Below are positions 44,664 through 51,783 of a stretch of 64,000 nucleotides of DNA, one piece after another. The stretch is from Syntrophomonas sp. UBA5314 (GTDB lineage: Bacteria > Bacillota > Syntrophomonadia > Syntrophomonadales > Syntrophomonadaceae), in the NCBI GenBank assembly GCA_002410325.1, contig DHRK01000055.1, positions 474-64,473 of the forward strand, in the 5' to 3' direction. Position 1 is the first letter of the stretch. Each line of letters starts with the position of its first letter. The position numbers were made by a program, and so were the translations under genes. The notes below the pieces were generated by a model. The model saw only the letters and a program-made list of their open reading frames with translations. It was not told the origin of the DNA and made no database searches.

Positions 44664-44957
44664 TCAAATCTCATCATCACTGGAGAGTTCGAAGCCCTGG
44701 CTGGTTATCCATATAGTAATACGGCCCCGGCAATGGGGGCAGCCGCCGTCAGCAAGTTTTTCCCGGTTTTGGAAGCCGACAAAATTAACATAATTGGTCA
44801 TGGGCGCGGTTGGTTCGGATTGTTCCGTTACCCCGGCAGCTGTCGCACCAAAGCACTTCCTAAAATAGCTGTTAACTATTGTTAACCATGAGCGGCGGTT
44901 GGGGGTGGGCGCACATCCATTTACTGATGCTGCCATTTTGGGAGATTCACCGGCCAT
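44664..44957 (-). CDS. Hypothetical protein with CxxC pair
   Basis: A 97-residue protein, not recognised. It has CPHCRGRI near residue 73 and single cysteines at about 15 and 35, and ends in an acidic tail (SSDDEI). GGGAGGG precedes the ATG. It follows the small HTH gene by five bases and so is probably cotranscribed with it. The composition is Thr/Ser/Pro-rich in the first half. Could be a small zinc-binding product of a mobile-element remnant. Confidence 0.5.
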   Translation of the reverse strand: MAGESPKMAASVNGCAPTPNRRSWLTIVNSYFRKCFGATAAGVTEQSEPTAPMTNYVNFVGFQNREKLADGGCPHCRGRITIWITSQGFELSSDDEI

Positions 44958-44962
44958 TTTCG

Positions 44963-45202
44963 TTACCCTCCCTTGTCAATTTCCTTGAACTCTAAGGAAA
45001 AAAGATAATCTATGGGTTTGCCCAGTATTTGGGAGATGCTAAGCATTACCGGCAGGGTGGGAACAGTCTTGCCTTTTTCGATGTACATATAAGTGCTCTT
45101 GCTCTTATACCCCATTTTATAAGCCATATCCCCATAGGTAAGCCCCAGGCTTTGTCTCTCTTTTTTAAGCACGTCGGTCTTGACTAAATTGTTTCGGAGC
45201 AT
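44963..45202 (-). CDS. XRE-family transcriptional regulator
   Basis: About 79 residues, essentially one HTH domain: LTYGDMAYKMGYKSKSTYMY is the DNA-binding part, followed by KTVPTLPVMLSISQILGKPIDYLF. ATG 45202 follows GGAGTGGTG and gives a normal N-terminus; three further codons are open upstream. It is divergent from another XRE gene at 45349, with a palindrome between, as in phage or integrative-element switches. Confidence 0.85.
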   Translation of the reverse strand: MLRNNLVKTDVLKKERQSLGLTYGDMAYKMGYKSKSTYMYIEKGKTVPTLPVMLSISQILGKPIDYLFSLEFKEIDKGG

Positions 45203-45244
45203 AATCACCACTCCAGATCATTCCATTTATGATAAAAATTTTAG

Positions 45245-45259
45245 TCCATTATTAATGGA
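45245..45259. promoter_or_regulatory. Palindromic operator candidate
   Basis: TCCATTATTAATGGA is a perfect 15-base palindrome in the AT-rich gap between two divergent XRE regulators; a further TTCCATTTAT half-site lies at 45220-45230. It is a likely binding site for one or both. Confidence 0.6.
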
Positions 45260-45348
45260 AAGTCAATTATAAATAATAATTAATCTTGAACAAGCGTCCA
45301 AAAATATTGGATTTTAGTTTATAATGCGATTTAGATGGGGGGAGAGTA

Positions 45349-45738
45349 ATGACATTTGCCAAGCGTCTGTTGACCCTGAGAAAAGATAGAGCTCTAACCC
45401 AGGAGAAAATCGGCAAGGTTATCGGGGTCGGTAAAACCTCAATATCTAATTATGAGAGGGGATATAGTACTCCCGATCCCGAGACTATAGTTGTTCTAGC
45501 CAATTATTTTGAAGTAACGACCGACTACCTTTTGGGTAGGGACGTATTAGATTCAAAAAGTATAGACCCTTATAAGCTCGGGAGAATGGCTGAAGTAAAA
45601 CAACTGGCGGATGAAATTATGGAAAAATTCAGTCTGGCCCTGGCGGATGGAGATCTCACTAAAGACCAGGCAATGCTATGTCTTAAACTATTCCGCCAAA
45701 ATCTTGACGTAATGATGGAAGAAGCGAATAAGAAATAA
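45349..45738 (+). CDS. XRE-family transcriptional regulator (CI/SinR-like)
   Basis: A 129-residue regulator with an N-terminal HTH (LTQEKIGKVIGVGKTSISNY) followed by EVTTDYLLGRDVL, the usual end of this domain, and a helical C-terminal part that may dimerise (LALADGDLTKDQAMLCLKLF). GGGGGGAG precedes the ATG. Divergent from the smaller XRE gene. The 220 bases downstream hold no gene. It resembles phage or ICE immunity-type repressors, though no phage genes are near. Confidence 0.87.
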   Translation: MTFAKRLLTLRKDRALTQEKIGKVIGVGKTSISNYERGYSTPDPETIVVLANYFEVTTDYLLGRDVLDSKSIDPYKLGRMAEVKQLADEIMEKFSLALADGDLTKDQAMLCLKLFRQNLDVMMEEANKK

Positions 45739-45964
45739 TACTGCATAAAAAATGCACCGAAAGAGCAACTCGGTTTATATATTTTCTATTCAATGATTTT
45801 CATTAAATCGGTCTTGGCATATAGTACACGCTGAATCTCAACCATTTTCTCTTGTTCCCGTACAATTCCCCTCTTGCGCTACTTGGAGCTCAATTAAGAG
45901 GGTGGATCATGCCATAATCTTCGGAAAAGAGACGAGAGTTTTATGTCAGCCGCCTAAAATAAAC

Positions 45965-46291
45965 CTAAGTCCCGGCACCCAAAATGCTCTGCCATTCCCT
46001 GCGGTTGTATAGCACTCGAATCACATAAACGGTTAGTATCGTTTCATCAATGACGTAGAACACGATATAGTTTTCAACAAACAGCCTGCGGACGCCGATG
46101 GAAGCGTATGGCTGATCATCCACCACACGGTTTCTTGCCGGCATCGTTGTTAGCTTGCCGATTTGCTCCTTGATGGATTTGTATATCCTCAGCGCCAAAG
46201 CGGATTCTTTGAGCGTTTGCGTGATATATGAGAAAATGTCGTACATATCGCGTTCGGCGGCATCTTCGATTTCTATCTTATACTCCGTCAA
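45965..46291 (-). CDS. ParE/RelE-family toxin
   Basis: About 108 residues. The fold is indicated by YKIEIEDAAERDMYDIFSYI, LTTMPARNRVVDDQPY, IGVRRLFVENYIVFYVID and TVYVIRVLYNRREW, all typical of ParE toxins that attack gyrase or of RelE-type RNases. TTG 46291 is favoured; it overlaps the antitoxin end by 14 bases. The frame opens at 46324. It pairs with the Phd/YefM-type antitoxin upstream. Confidence 0.88.
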   Translation of the reverse strand: MTEYKIEIEDAAERDMYDIFSYITQTLKESALALRIYKSIKEQIGKLTTMPARNRVVDDQPYASIGVRRLFVENYIVFYVIDETILTVYVIRVLYNRREWQSILGAGT

Positions 46292-46550
46292 AGCCAAACT
46301 TCCTCTCGATATCTGCGAATACATCTCCTGCGGGACGGCTCTTTCCGGCTTTCATGTCAGAAAGTCCTTCGTCAAGCAAACGGTGCAGCTCGTGCTTTCC
46401 GCAGAGCCGCTCGTATTCGGCGTTGGAGAGGATGACGAGATCGCCCTTGCCGTTTTTCGTAATGAAAACAGGTTCTTGATAAGTGTGGCAGAATGCGGAA
46501 ATTTCATTATATTTATTTCGCAGGTCGGAGCTTGGTCTGATCGTAGCCAC
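46278..46550 (-). CDS. Phd/YefM-family antitoxin
   Basis: A 90-residue antitoxin with the N-terminal DNA-binding fold IRPSSDLRNKYNEISAFC and the family core PVFITKNGKGDLVILSNAEY. The C-terminal part (GKSRPAGDVFADIERKFG) would neutralise the toxin. GTG start, five bases after AGGAGGTG. It is first in the toxin-antitoxin operon and would autoregulate it. Confidence 0.9.
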   Translation of the reverse strand: MATIRPSSDLRNKYNEISAFCHTYQEPVFITKNGKGDLVILSNAEYERLCGKHELHRLLDEGLSDMKAGKSRPAGDVFADIERKFGFDGV

Positions 46551-46656
46551 GAAAACACCTCCTCTATTATGTGCAAATTATATCAAAATATTGATAGAAT
46601 ATCAAACGTAACCGGTGGGGCGCCCTGCTTGCCGACCTAATCTAATCCTATTGATT

Positions 46657-46689
46657 TTCAAAAAGCAATAACCGACTATACAGTCGGTT
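46657..46689 (-). terminator. Terminator of the tRNA-Leu gene
   Basis: On the minus strand, AACCGACT pairs with AGTCGGTT (46670-46689, loop GTAT), followed by ATTGCTTTTT. It lies 60 bases after the tRNA 3' end. Confidence 0.75.
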
Positions 46690-46748
46690 ACACTTCTAAA
46701 CAATGATGTTTCTATTAAACTGAAGCACTCTATTCGTGCGTATAAGAC

Positions 46749-46834
46749 TGGTGTCGGAGGCGGGACTTGAACCCGCACCCAGTTACGGATACGCCCCTCA
46801 AACGTACGTGTCTGCCCATTCCACCACTCCGACA
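46749..46834 (-). tRNA. tRNA-Leu (anticodon GAG)
   Basis: The minus strand folds as a class II tRNA: acceptor TGTCGGAG paired with CTCCGACA, CCA encoded (46749-46751), T-arm GCGGGTTCAAGTCCCGC, and an extended variable arm. The anticodon stem TACGT/GCGTA encloses TTGAGGG, giving anticodon GAG for CUC/CUU leucine codons. It is flanked by a toxin-antitoxin pair and small HTH genes on one side. Confidence 0.95.
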
Positions 46835-47082
46835 CAATGTGGCCGAAAAACCCGGCATCAGTCATTATACAATAGCTAGCTACACCTGTCAATTTACTCC
46901 TCTTCCCTGGATTTGACAATAATCCGTTAAAACATCCGGCCTGGCTTTTTGCCATTGATTTCATCTCTATTACATAAGCCCGGGTTAATTAGCTGAAACT
47001 ACTTAATGAGAGGATGAAAGAACAGGGTAGAGACCTTTTGGGAACGGGTTCACTTGCGGTCTCTTAACAAGGAGGTGGATCA

Positions 47083-47259
47083 TTGGATAACAAAAGCCTG
47101 CTGCAGACCTGTATCGGCCAGTTTAAGGACGCCCGGCTGGACATTCAGACCGTAAGCCAGACGGTTCATGATACCCAGGTGCGGGATGAACTGTCCAAGG
47201 CTTTGAAGTCGGTGGAAACGGCAATCAGCCAGTGCCAATCGGCGCTCAATATGATCTAG
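47083..47259 (+). CDS. Small 58-residue protein
   Basis: An open frame from TTG 47083 with a perfect AAGGAGG eight bases upstream, ending in TAG and followed by a strong hairpin with T-rich end. The product (MDNKSLLQTCIGQFKDARLD to QSALNMI) is amphipathic and helical with heptad-like spacing (IQTVSQTV, LSKALKSVETAISQC) and two Cys. It looks like a small helical-bundle protein similar in size and style to clostridial spore-coat-type or DUF1657-like proteins, but I cannot assign it firmly. The ribosome site and terminator argue that it is expressed. Confidence 0.65.
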   Translation: MDNKSLLQTCIGQFKDARLDIQTVSQTVHDTQVRDELSKALKSVETAISQCQSALNMI

Positions 47260-47263
47260 GGAC

Positions 47264-47298
47264 AAATAAGGGGCGGTTTAGGCCGCCCCCTTATTTAT
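47264..47298. terminator. Bidirectional terminator
   Basis: AAATAAGGGGCGG pairs with CCGCCCCCTTATTT with one bulged base; T-rich sequence lies on both strands outside the GC stem. It separates the 58-residue gene from the convergent stalk-protein gene. Confidence 0.8.
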
Positions 47299-47302
47299 TA
47301 CA

Positions 47303-48238
47303 TTAATAACCGAAAAGGCTGGCCAGAGCGTTGTCGAGCTCATCGATGTCGGCAAAGACCATACCCAGGTTGCTGCCGTTCTGGCCCATGAAGAGGCAAA
47401 TGATGCTGTATTCGTCAAACCAGGCGTTGAATAATTCCACATCCCCCGCCTCCAGGGCTGCGGCGATATCATAGAGATACGGTGATTCCGGATTGCTCCA
47501 ATCCTGCATGGCCACTACCGCCTCCCCGTAACTGCCGCTGAGCGTCTCGCTCAGGTAGTTGAACCGGTCTATCTTGTAGCTGCCTTCCAGCCTTTCTCCG
47601 TGCAGATCATAGAAGCCCAGGATCAGGCTGTCATCAAGGAAATAATAGCCCAAATCGCAGGGCATTTCATTGAAGTACACATCAAAGTAAACCAGAGATC
47701 CTTCGGTGGCGTAAAGAGGAAGGCGGCCCTCGGCCTGCACTACTTCGTTCATGCTCTGACCCCAGCGGGTCTGACGGAAGGTGGCGTGGCTTAAACCTGC
47801 CTTGGAGGCTATTATGGGATTGCGCAATACTATGATCTGGTTGTCTGGGTTGAGGTTCACCCAGTTCACTTTGGCACTGAAGACTTCAGCAGCCAAAGTG
47901 AGTGGAACCATAGCCCGGCCGTTTATTATTTGGACTGGAACATCAAAGGTGATAATCTCGCCGTTATACATGGCCGCAGCATGCCCGACCGTCAGTTTAA
48001 GCAGATTAATCCCTTTCTGTACGTCTATGGTCTCAGTCTCGGGATTCCAGGAAACCTCAGCTCCCAGGGCCTGAAATAGAGCGCCGGCGGGAACCATGGT
48101 GCGCCCTTCTTCGATGTAGGGAGCAACTTCGCTGTTCAATAACTGCCCGTCGACAATCAAGCGGGGAGAAGCGGCGGCTTCCGGCATAAAGCAGAATATG
48201 AGCAAGCATGTGCAGAGCAGGAACAGGTATTTTCGCAA
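47303..48238 (-). CDS. Secreted stalk-domain protein
   Basis: A 311-residue protein with a signal peptide (YLFLLCTCLLIFCFMPEAAA) and a copper-amine-oxidase N-terminal-like stalk domain (GRTMVPAGALFQALGAEVSW, GRAMVPLTLAAEVFSAKVNW). The C-terminal 150 residues, acidic and aromatic (YFDVYFNEMPCDLGYYFLDD, ALEAGDVELFNAWFDEY), are not recognised. TTG 48238 is the start, with AAGGAGG eight bases upstream. It is one of three stalk-domain proteins in the window, presumably attached to the cell surface. Confidence 0.82.
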   Translation of the reverse strand: MRKYLFLLCTCLLIFCFMPEAAASPRLIVDGQLLNSEVAPYIEEGRTMVPAGALFQALGAEVSWNPETETIDVQKGINLLKLTVGHAAAMYNGEIITFDVPVQIINGRAMVPLTLAAEVFSAKVNWVNLNPDNQIIVLRNPIIASKAGLSHATFRQTRWGQSMNEVVQAEGRLPLYATEGSLVYFDVYFNEMPCDLGYYFLDDSLILGFYDLHGERLEGSYKIDRFNYLSETLSGSYGEAVVAMQDWSNPESPYLYDIAAALEAGDVELFNAWFDEYSIICLFMGQNGSNLGMVFADIDELDNALASLFGY

Positions 48239-48306
48239 GGTGGTAACCTCCTTATATTTTGCTTTAGGTCAGTTCTAATCGGGAGTGAACCCCGGGATAA
48301 AAGGGG

Positions 48307-49188
48307 TTAGGGCAGCCACATCTTGACTGCCGAGGGGCAGACGCTGACTTCCCAGGGCAGCCCGGGGCCGATTTCCCCGTCAAGATCGGTACTGGTATCG
48401 GGCTCCAATTCAATCCGGAATTGTTTGCCCTGGCAATAGTAGATATTGTCGTCCTGCAGCAGCTGTCCCCGCAAAAAATTATAGAGCAGCTGGGTAGCCT
48501 GGTGCAGGGATACCGGTTTAATGGCCAGAAAATCCAGCAGCCCGTCATTCATGTCGCTGGCTGGCATTAAGCCTTGAAATCCTCCGGCGGTTCCGCCGTT
48601 TAAGACCAGGAAGAGCATGGCATCCATGGATGTCTTTTGGCCGTCTACCTCCATTTTTAAATGCATGGTTTGCACCCGGGGTATTTTCTCCAGCGACTTG
48701 AGCAAATAGGCTCCCCGGCCCAGTACGTTTTTTAGCCGGTATTGGACTTCATGGGCGGTATCGGTTAAAAGGCCGGCTGCCGCCACATTTATGAAATAGC
48801 GCTCATTTACTCTGCCCAAATCGATGTCAGTCAGATGGCCTTCGCTTAGCAGCCGGCAATACTGCTGGCATTTAAAGGGGATGTTCAAGTGGGTGGCGAC
48901 ATCATTGGAAGTGCCGACCGGAAAGATGCCCACCGGAATTTTGTAACCCGTTTTCATCAGTGCGTTGACCAGGCCGTGGATGGTTCCGTCTCCGCCTGCG
49001 GCCACCAGGGTATGTATATCTTGGGGATCAAGGCCTGCCAAATGCTGTTCAATGTCGGCATTGCTGCTGATACGGCGGGGCAGTACCTGAAGCTTGGCAT
49101 CCTGCAAATTCTCGAAGACCTGGTCCAGGCGGTTTTTAAAACGGCCGCCGCCGGCGACTGGATTGTAATACAAGACTACTTTTTGCAA
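48307..49188 (-). CDS. Diacylglycerol/lipid kinase family protein (YegS/DagK-like)
   Basis: A 293-residue member of the DAGK catalytic family. The N-terminal YYNPVAGGGRFKN, the nucleotide-binding AAGGDGTIHGLVNALM, and PVGTSNDVATHLN are diagnostic. The C-terminal part has NGGTAGGFQGLMPASDMNDG. It phosphorylates a lipid such as diacylglycerol or undecaprenol at the membrane. TTG start with AAAGGGGGTG upstream. Stands alone between the stalk protein and a divergent LysE-type exporter. Confidence 0.92.
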   Translation of the reverse strand: MQKVVLYYNPVAGGGRFKNRLDQVFENLQDAKLQVLPRRISSNADIEQHLAGLDPQDIHTLVAAGGDGTIHGLVNALMKTGYKIPVGIFPVGTSNDVATHLNIPFKCQQYCRLLSEGHLTDIDLGRVNERYFINVAAAGLLTDTAHEVQYRLKNVLGRGAYLLKSLEKIPRVQTMHLKMEVDGQKTSMDAMLFLVLNGGTAGGFQGLMPASDMNDGLLDFLAIKPVSLHQATQLLYNFLRGQLLQDDNIYYCQGKQFRIELEPDTSTDLDGEIGPGLPWEVSVCPSAVKMWLP

Positions 49189-49370
49189 GACGCACCCCCT
49201 TTACGTTCAATAGTAACCGAGTCCGGCCGATTTGCAAAGCAAAGCTACGGGCTGCTGCACTGTCTTTTTGCAAATAAATTGTAAGAGCCATCGTTCTTTT
49301 TAAGGAAGGGCTTAGAAATCTAGAAAAGTTGTGGTATATTGATTTTCAGGAAATAAGGGGAGAGTGAAAT

Positions 49371-50021
49371 ATGGGGTTTCAGCTTTTCCCCACGGGTATT
49401 GTCGTGGGTTTTTGCATTGCCGCGCCGGTTGGCCCAATCGCCCTGCTTTGCATTCAACGGGGCTTGCGCTACGGGTTTAAAGCGGGATTGGTCACCGGGA
49501 TAGGGGCGGCGATGGCCGATGCGTTATACGCCGGATTAGCCGGCTGGGGGCTGGTCTGGCTTTCTTCATTTATCAGCTACCGCCACACCGGGCTTCAGAT
49601 GATAACCGGGGTGTTTTTCGTCATCATGGGGGTGCGCTCCTTAAGCACCCGTCCCATGGCTAAAACGGAGGACCCGGGATCCGCCCGCCGTTGGGGGCTG
49701 TTTGCCAGCAGCTTTTTCCTCACCCTTTCCAATCCCATGACTTTTCTGGCCTTTGCCGCGGTTTTTGCCGGGCTGGGCTTATCAGCCGCCCATCACAGCC
49801 CTTCGGCACTGATGCTGATGGCCGGGGTAGCCGCCGGATCAGCCGGTTGGTGGCTGCTGCTCTGCACTCTGGTGCATTTCTTTCACACCCGCCTCAATGA
49901 GAACCATGTCCGCTATATCAACTGCGTTACCGGAGCGGTTATCATGGTTATCGGGGTATACCTTTTCCTTTACTCAAGCGGTCTAGTCCATTCGTTTCTT
50001 CCTGTACAAGCCGGTCTATAG
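49371..50021 (+). CDS. LysE-family amino-acid exporter
   Basis: A 216-residue membrane protein with six hydrophobic segments. The N-terminal GFCIAAPVGPIALLCIQRGL is the LysE/RhtB signature; FFLTLSNPMTFLAFAAVF with the Asn-Pro-x-x motif is the second. It likely exports an amino acid or analogue. GGGGAGAG precedes the ATG. Its last 74 bases overlap the 3' end of the convergent ferredoxin gene. Confidence 0.88.
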   Translation: MGFQLFPTGIVVGFCIAAPVGPIALLCIQRGLRYGFKAGLVTGIGAAMADALYAGLAGWGLVWLSSFISYRHTGLQMITGVFFVIMGVRSLSTRPMAKTEDPGSARRWGLFASSFFLTLSNPMTFLAFAAVFAGLGLSAAHHSPSALMLMAGVAAGSAGWWLLLCTLVHFFHTRLNENHVRYINCVTGAVIMVIGVYLFLYSSGLVHSFLPVQAGL

Positions 50022-50901
50022 ACAGCGGGATTCCTTTGTGAGGAGCCAGTTCCAGGGTCAGGGCCGTAGCCGGGCAGTGGGAAACACATAGCCCGCAGCC
50101 CATGCATTTTTCGAGATCAAAATAAGGCCGCTCTTCATCCCGGACGGCTGCCGAAAAGGGGCAAACGGTGCTGCACACTCCGCAGGCGCTGCATTCCTCT
50201 TCATCCAGCCGGGGCAGGTAGCCGGAATGAGTTAAACGCGGAGCCCCCCGTTCAAAAGACTTCATTCCCAGGCAGCAGCAGCTGCAGCAATTGCAGATAC
50301 AGTAGAACCGGTTATGCATGGCGTCTTTAAACCAGGCGGTGTGAATATGACCGCGCTCTTCTTCGCTCTTCAGTATATCCAGGGCCTCATCGAGGTCGAT
50401 AAAGCGCGCCCGGCCGGGCTGGTGCTCTACCGCAAAACTGGCAAACGGCTCACCCACTACCAGGCAGACCTCCCGGGGCTGGCAGCCGTCCTTTTTTTGT
50501 TCGCGGCAGGGGCAGCGCATGGCCACCAGGCTCCGGGGCTGTTCCATAATGATATCCCGGGCCAGCGGGTAGGGGACAACGTGCTCCAGGTTGCGCAGCT
50601 CGACCGCCTGGTTAAGGCTTACCAGTTTGACGGCATCGGTGCCGGTGAGGACTTTGCCGTGATAGCTGTCCGCCGATTCGGGGCGGCCGGGTTTCATAAA
50701 CCAGGACCAGGTGGCCGGTTTTAAATACCAGTGAGGGCGGGAGCCGTAAATATATCCTTCCAGCTTCTTGAAAAAGGGCAGGGGGCTCAAGCTCCAGAAA
50801 GCCCGGGTGGATTTCCCGGGTTTAAGGCTTCGTTCGAGCATTATCCATAGCATGGCGATGATGATAACGGGTGCCAGCAATATCAAAAGCCAGGGGCTCA
50901 T
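49948..50901 (-). CDS. Membrane-anchored 4Fe-4S ferredoxin protein
   Basis: A 317-residue protein. One N-terminal membrane helix (PWLLILLAPVIIIAMLWIML) is followed by a cysteine-rich middle region (CPCREQKKDGC, CICNCCSCCC) and a C-terminal 2[4Fe-4S] ferredoxin domain (CSACGVCSTVCPF, CMGCGLCVSHCPA). The middle part resembles domains found in Clostridia next to ferredoxins with extra cluster binding; its function is not known. The ATG has GGGAGTG upstream. The 3' end overlaps the exporter gene on the other strand. Confidence 0.82.
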   Translation of the reverse strand: MSPWLLILLAPVIIIAMLWIMLERSLKPGKSTRAFWSLSPLPFFKKLEGYIYGSRPHWYLKPATWSWFMKPGRPESADSYHGKVLTGTDAVKLVSLNQAVELRNLEHVVPYPLARDIIMEQPRSLVAMRCPCREQKKDGCQPREVCLVVGEPFASFAVEHQPGRARFIDLDEALDILKSEEERGHIHTAWFKDAMHNRFYCICNCCSCCCLGMKSFERGAPRLTHSGYLPRLDEEECSACGVCSTVCPFSAAVRDEERPYFDLEKCMGCGLCVSHCPATALTLELAPHKGIPLSIDRLVQEETNGLDRLSKGKGIPR

Positions 50902-50947
50902 TTTCCATTCACTCCCTGAATCGCTTAAATTCCTTCATAATGATCAA

Positions 50948-51559
50948 TTACCCGGTTGAGCCACGACCAGGTTTCCTTTTTTGGTCGGCTATGATCTGAT
51001 TTAAACGATCCCGGCCCGGGCCGCCTGAATAGTCCTGCGCCAGAATGTCCATCAGCAGGATATCGTAAAACCGCCCGTTGACCAGGCGGGCCTGCCTGAG
51101 GCAGCCGGCCTTTTTAAATCCGCATTGGACGTAACAGCGGCCCGCCCTGCGGTTGAATTCGTAGTGGATGAGGGATATGCTGTTGAGATTCAAAATGAAA
51201 AAAGCATGATCGAGCAGCAGCTTTATGGCTTCCTGCCCATATCCCCGACTGCGATATTCGGACTCCCCGATCATGATGCCCAGTTCGCCGCGGCGGTTGA
51301 CCCAGTCTACATTTACTAGACCGCACCCGCCGATGTGTCGGTCATCTTCACAGAGACGGATTGAAAAATGGGGTTCGCCTCTTTCCATGACCCCGGTGAT
51401 AAACTGTTCTTCATTGATCCGGTTAAAAAGCTGGCCGTTGGCCTGTAAAAAGATAAAGGTGTCCGGGTCGTTTAGCCAGCGAATATAGTTGGGAGCATCA
51501 TCGATGTCCATGGGTGTCAAATATACCCTTTCTCCCACCAACCTTCGAGCCGCTTCCAT
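50948..51559 (-). CDS. GNAT acetyltransferase, RimJ/RimL type
   Basis: A 203-residue N-acetyltransferase. LVGERVYLTPMDIDDAPNYI at the N-terminus, IGGCGLVNVDWVNRRGELGI, and IGESEYRSRGYGQEAIKLLL with the acetyl-CoA loop (R-x-x-G-Y-G) define the RimJ/RimL-like group, which acetylates protein N-termini or small molecules. The C-terminal 30 residues are basic and extra. AGAGGGGG precedes the ATG. It is 46 bases upstream of the ferredoxin gene in the same direction, possibly cotranscribed. Confidence 0.9.
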   Translation of the reverse strand: MEAARRLVGERVYLTPMDIDDAPNYIRWLNDPDTFIFLQANGQLFNRINEEQFITGVMERGEPHFSIRLCEDDRHIGGCGLVNVDWVNRRGELGIMIGESEYRSRGYGQEAIKLLLDHAFFILNLNSISLIHYEFNRRAGRCYVQCGFKKAGCLRQARLVNGRFYDILLMDILAQDYSGGPGRDRLNQIIADQKRKPGRGSTG

Positions 51560-51719
51560 AAGCTTACCCCCTCTTGCTGCTTCATTGAAATTCTTAAGAG
51601 TATATTATACCAGATTAAGGCAATTTTATCGGGTCGGCGGAGGTATTAAAGAAATATTTAATAGGGTGAAGTTCGGTGGTGAATTATAATCACAAGATGC
51701 TGTGCTACAAATTTCTGGA

Positions 51720-51749
51720 TTGGACAAATCAAAATGCAATTTCTATACT
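51720..51749 (+). promoter_or_regulatory. Sigma-70-type promoter of the CBS-PAS activator gene
   Basis: TTGGAC (51720-51725) and TATACT (51744-51749) are separated by 18 bases, 34 bases before the start codon at 51784. Confidence 0.6.
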
Positions 51750-51783
51750 GATAGCATAGAATTCAGGCCAGGGGGGTGGGCAA

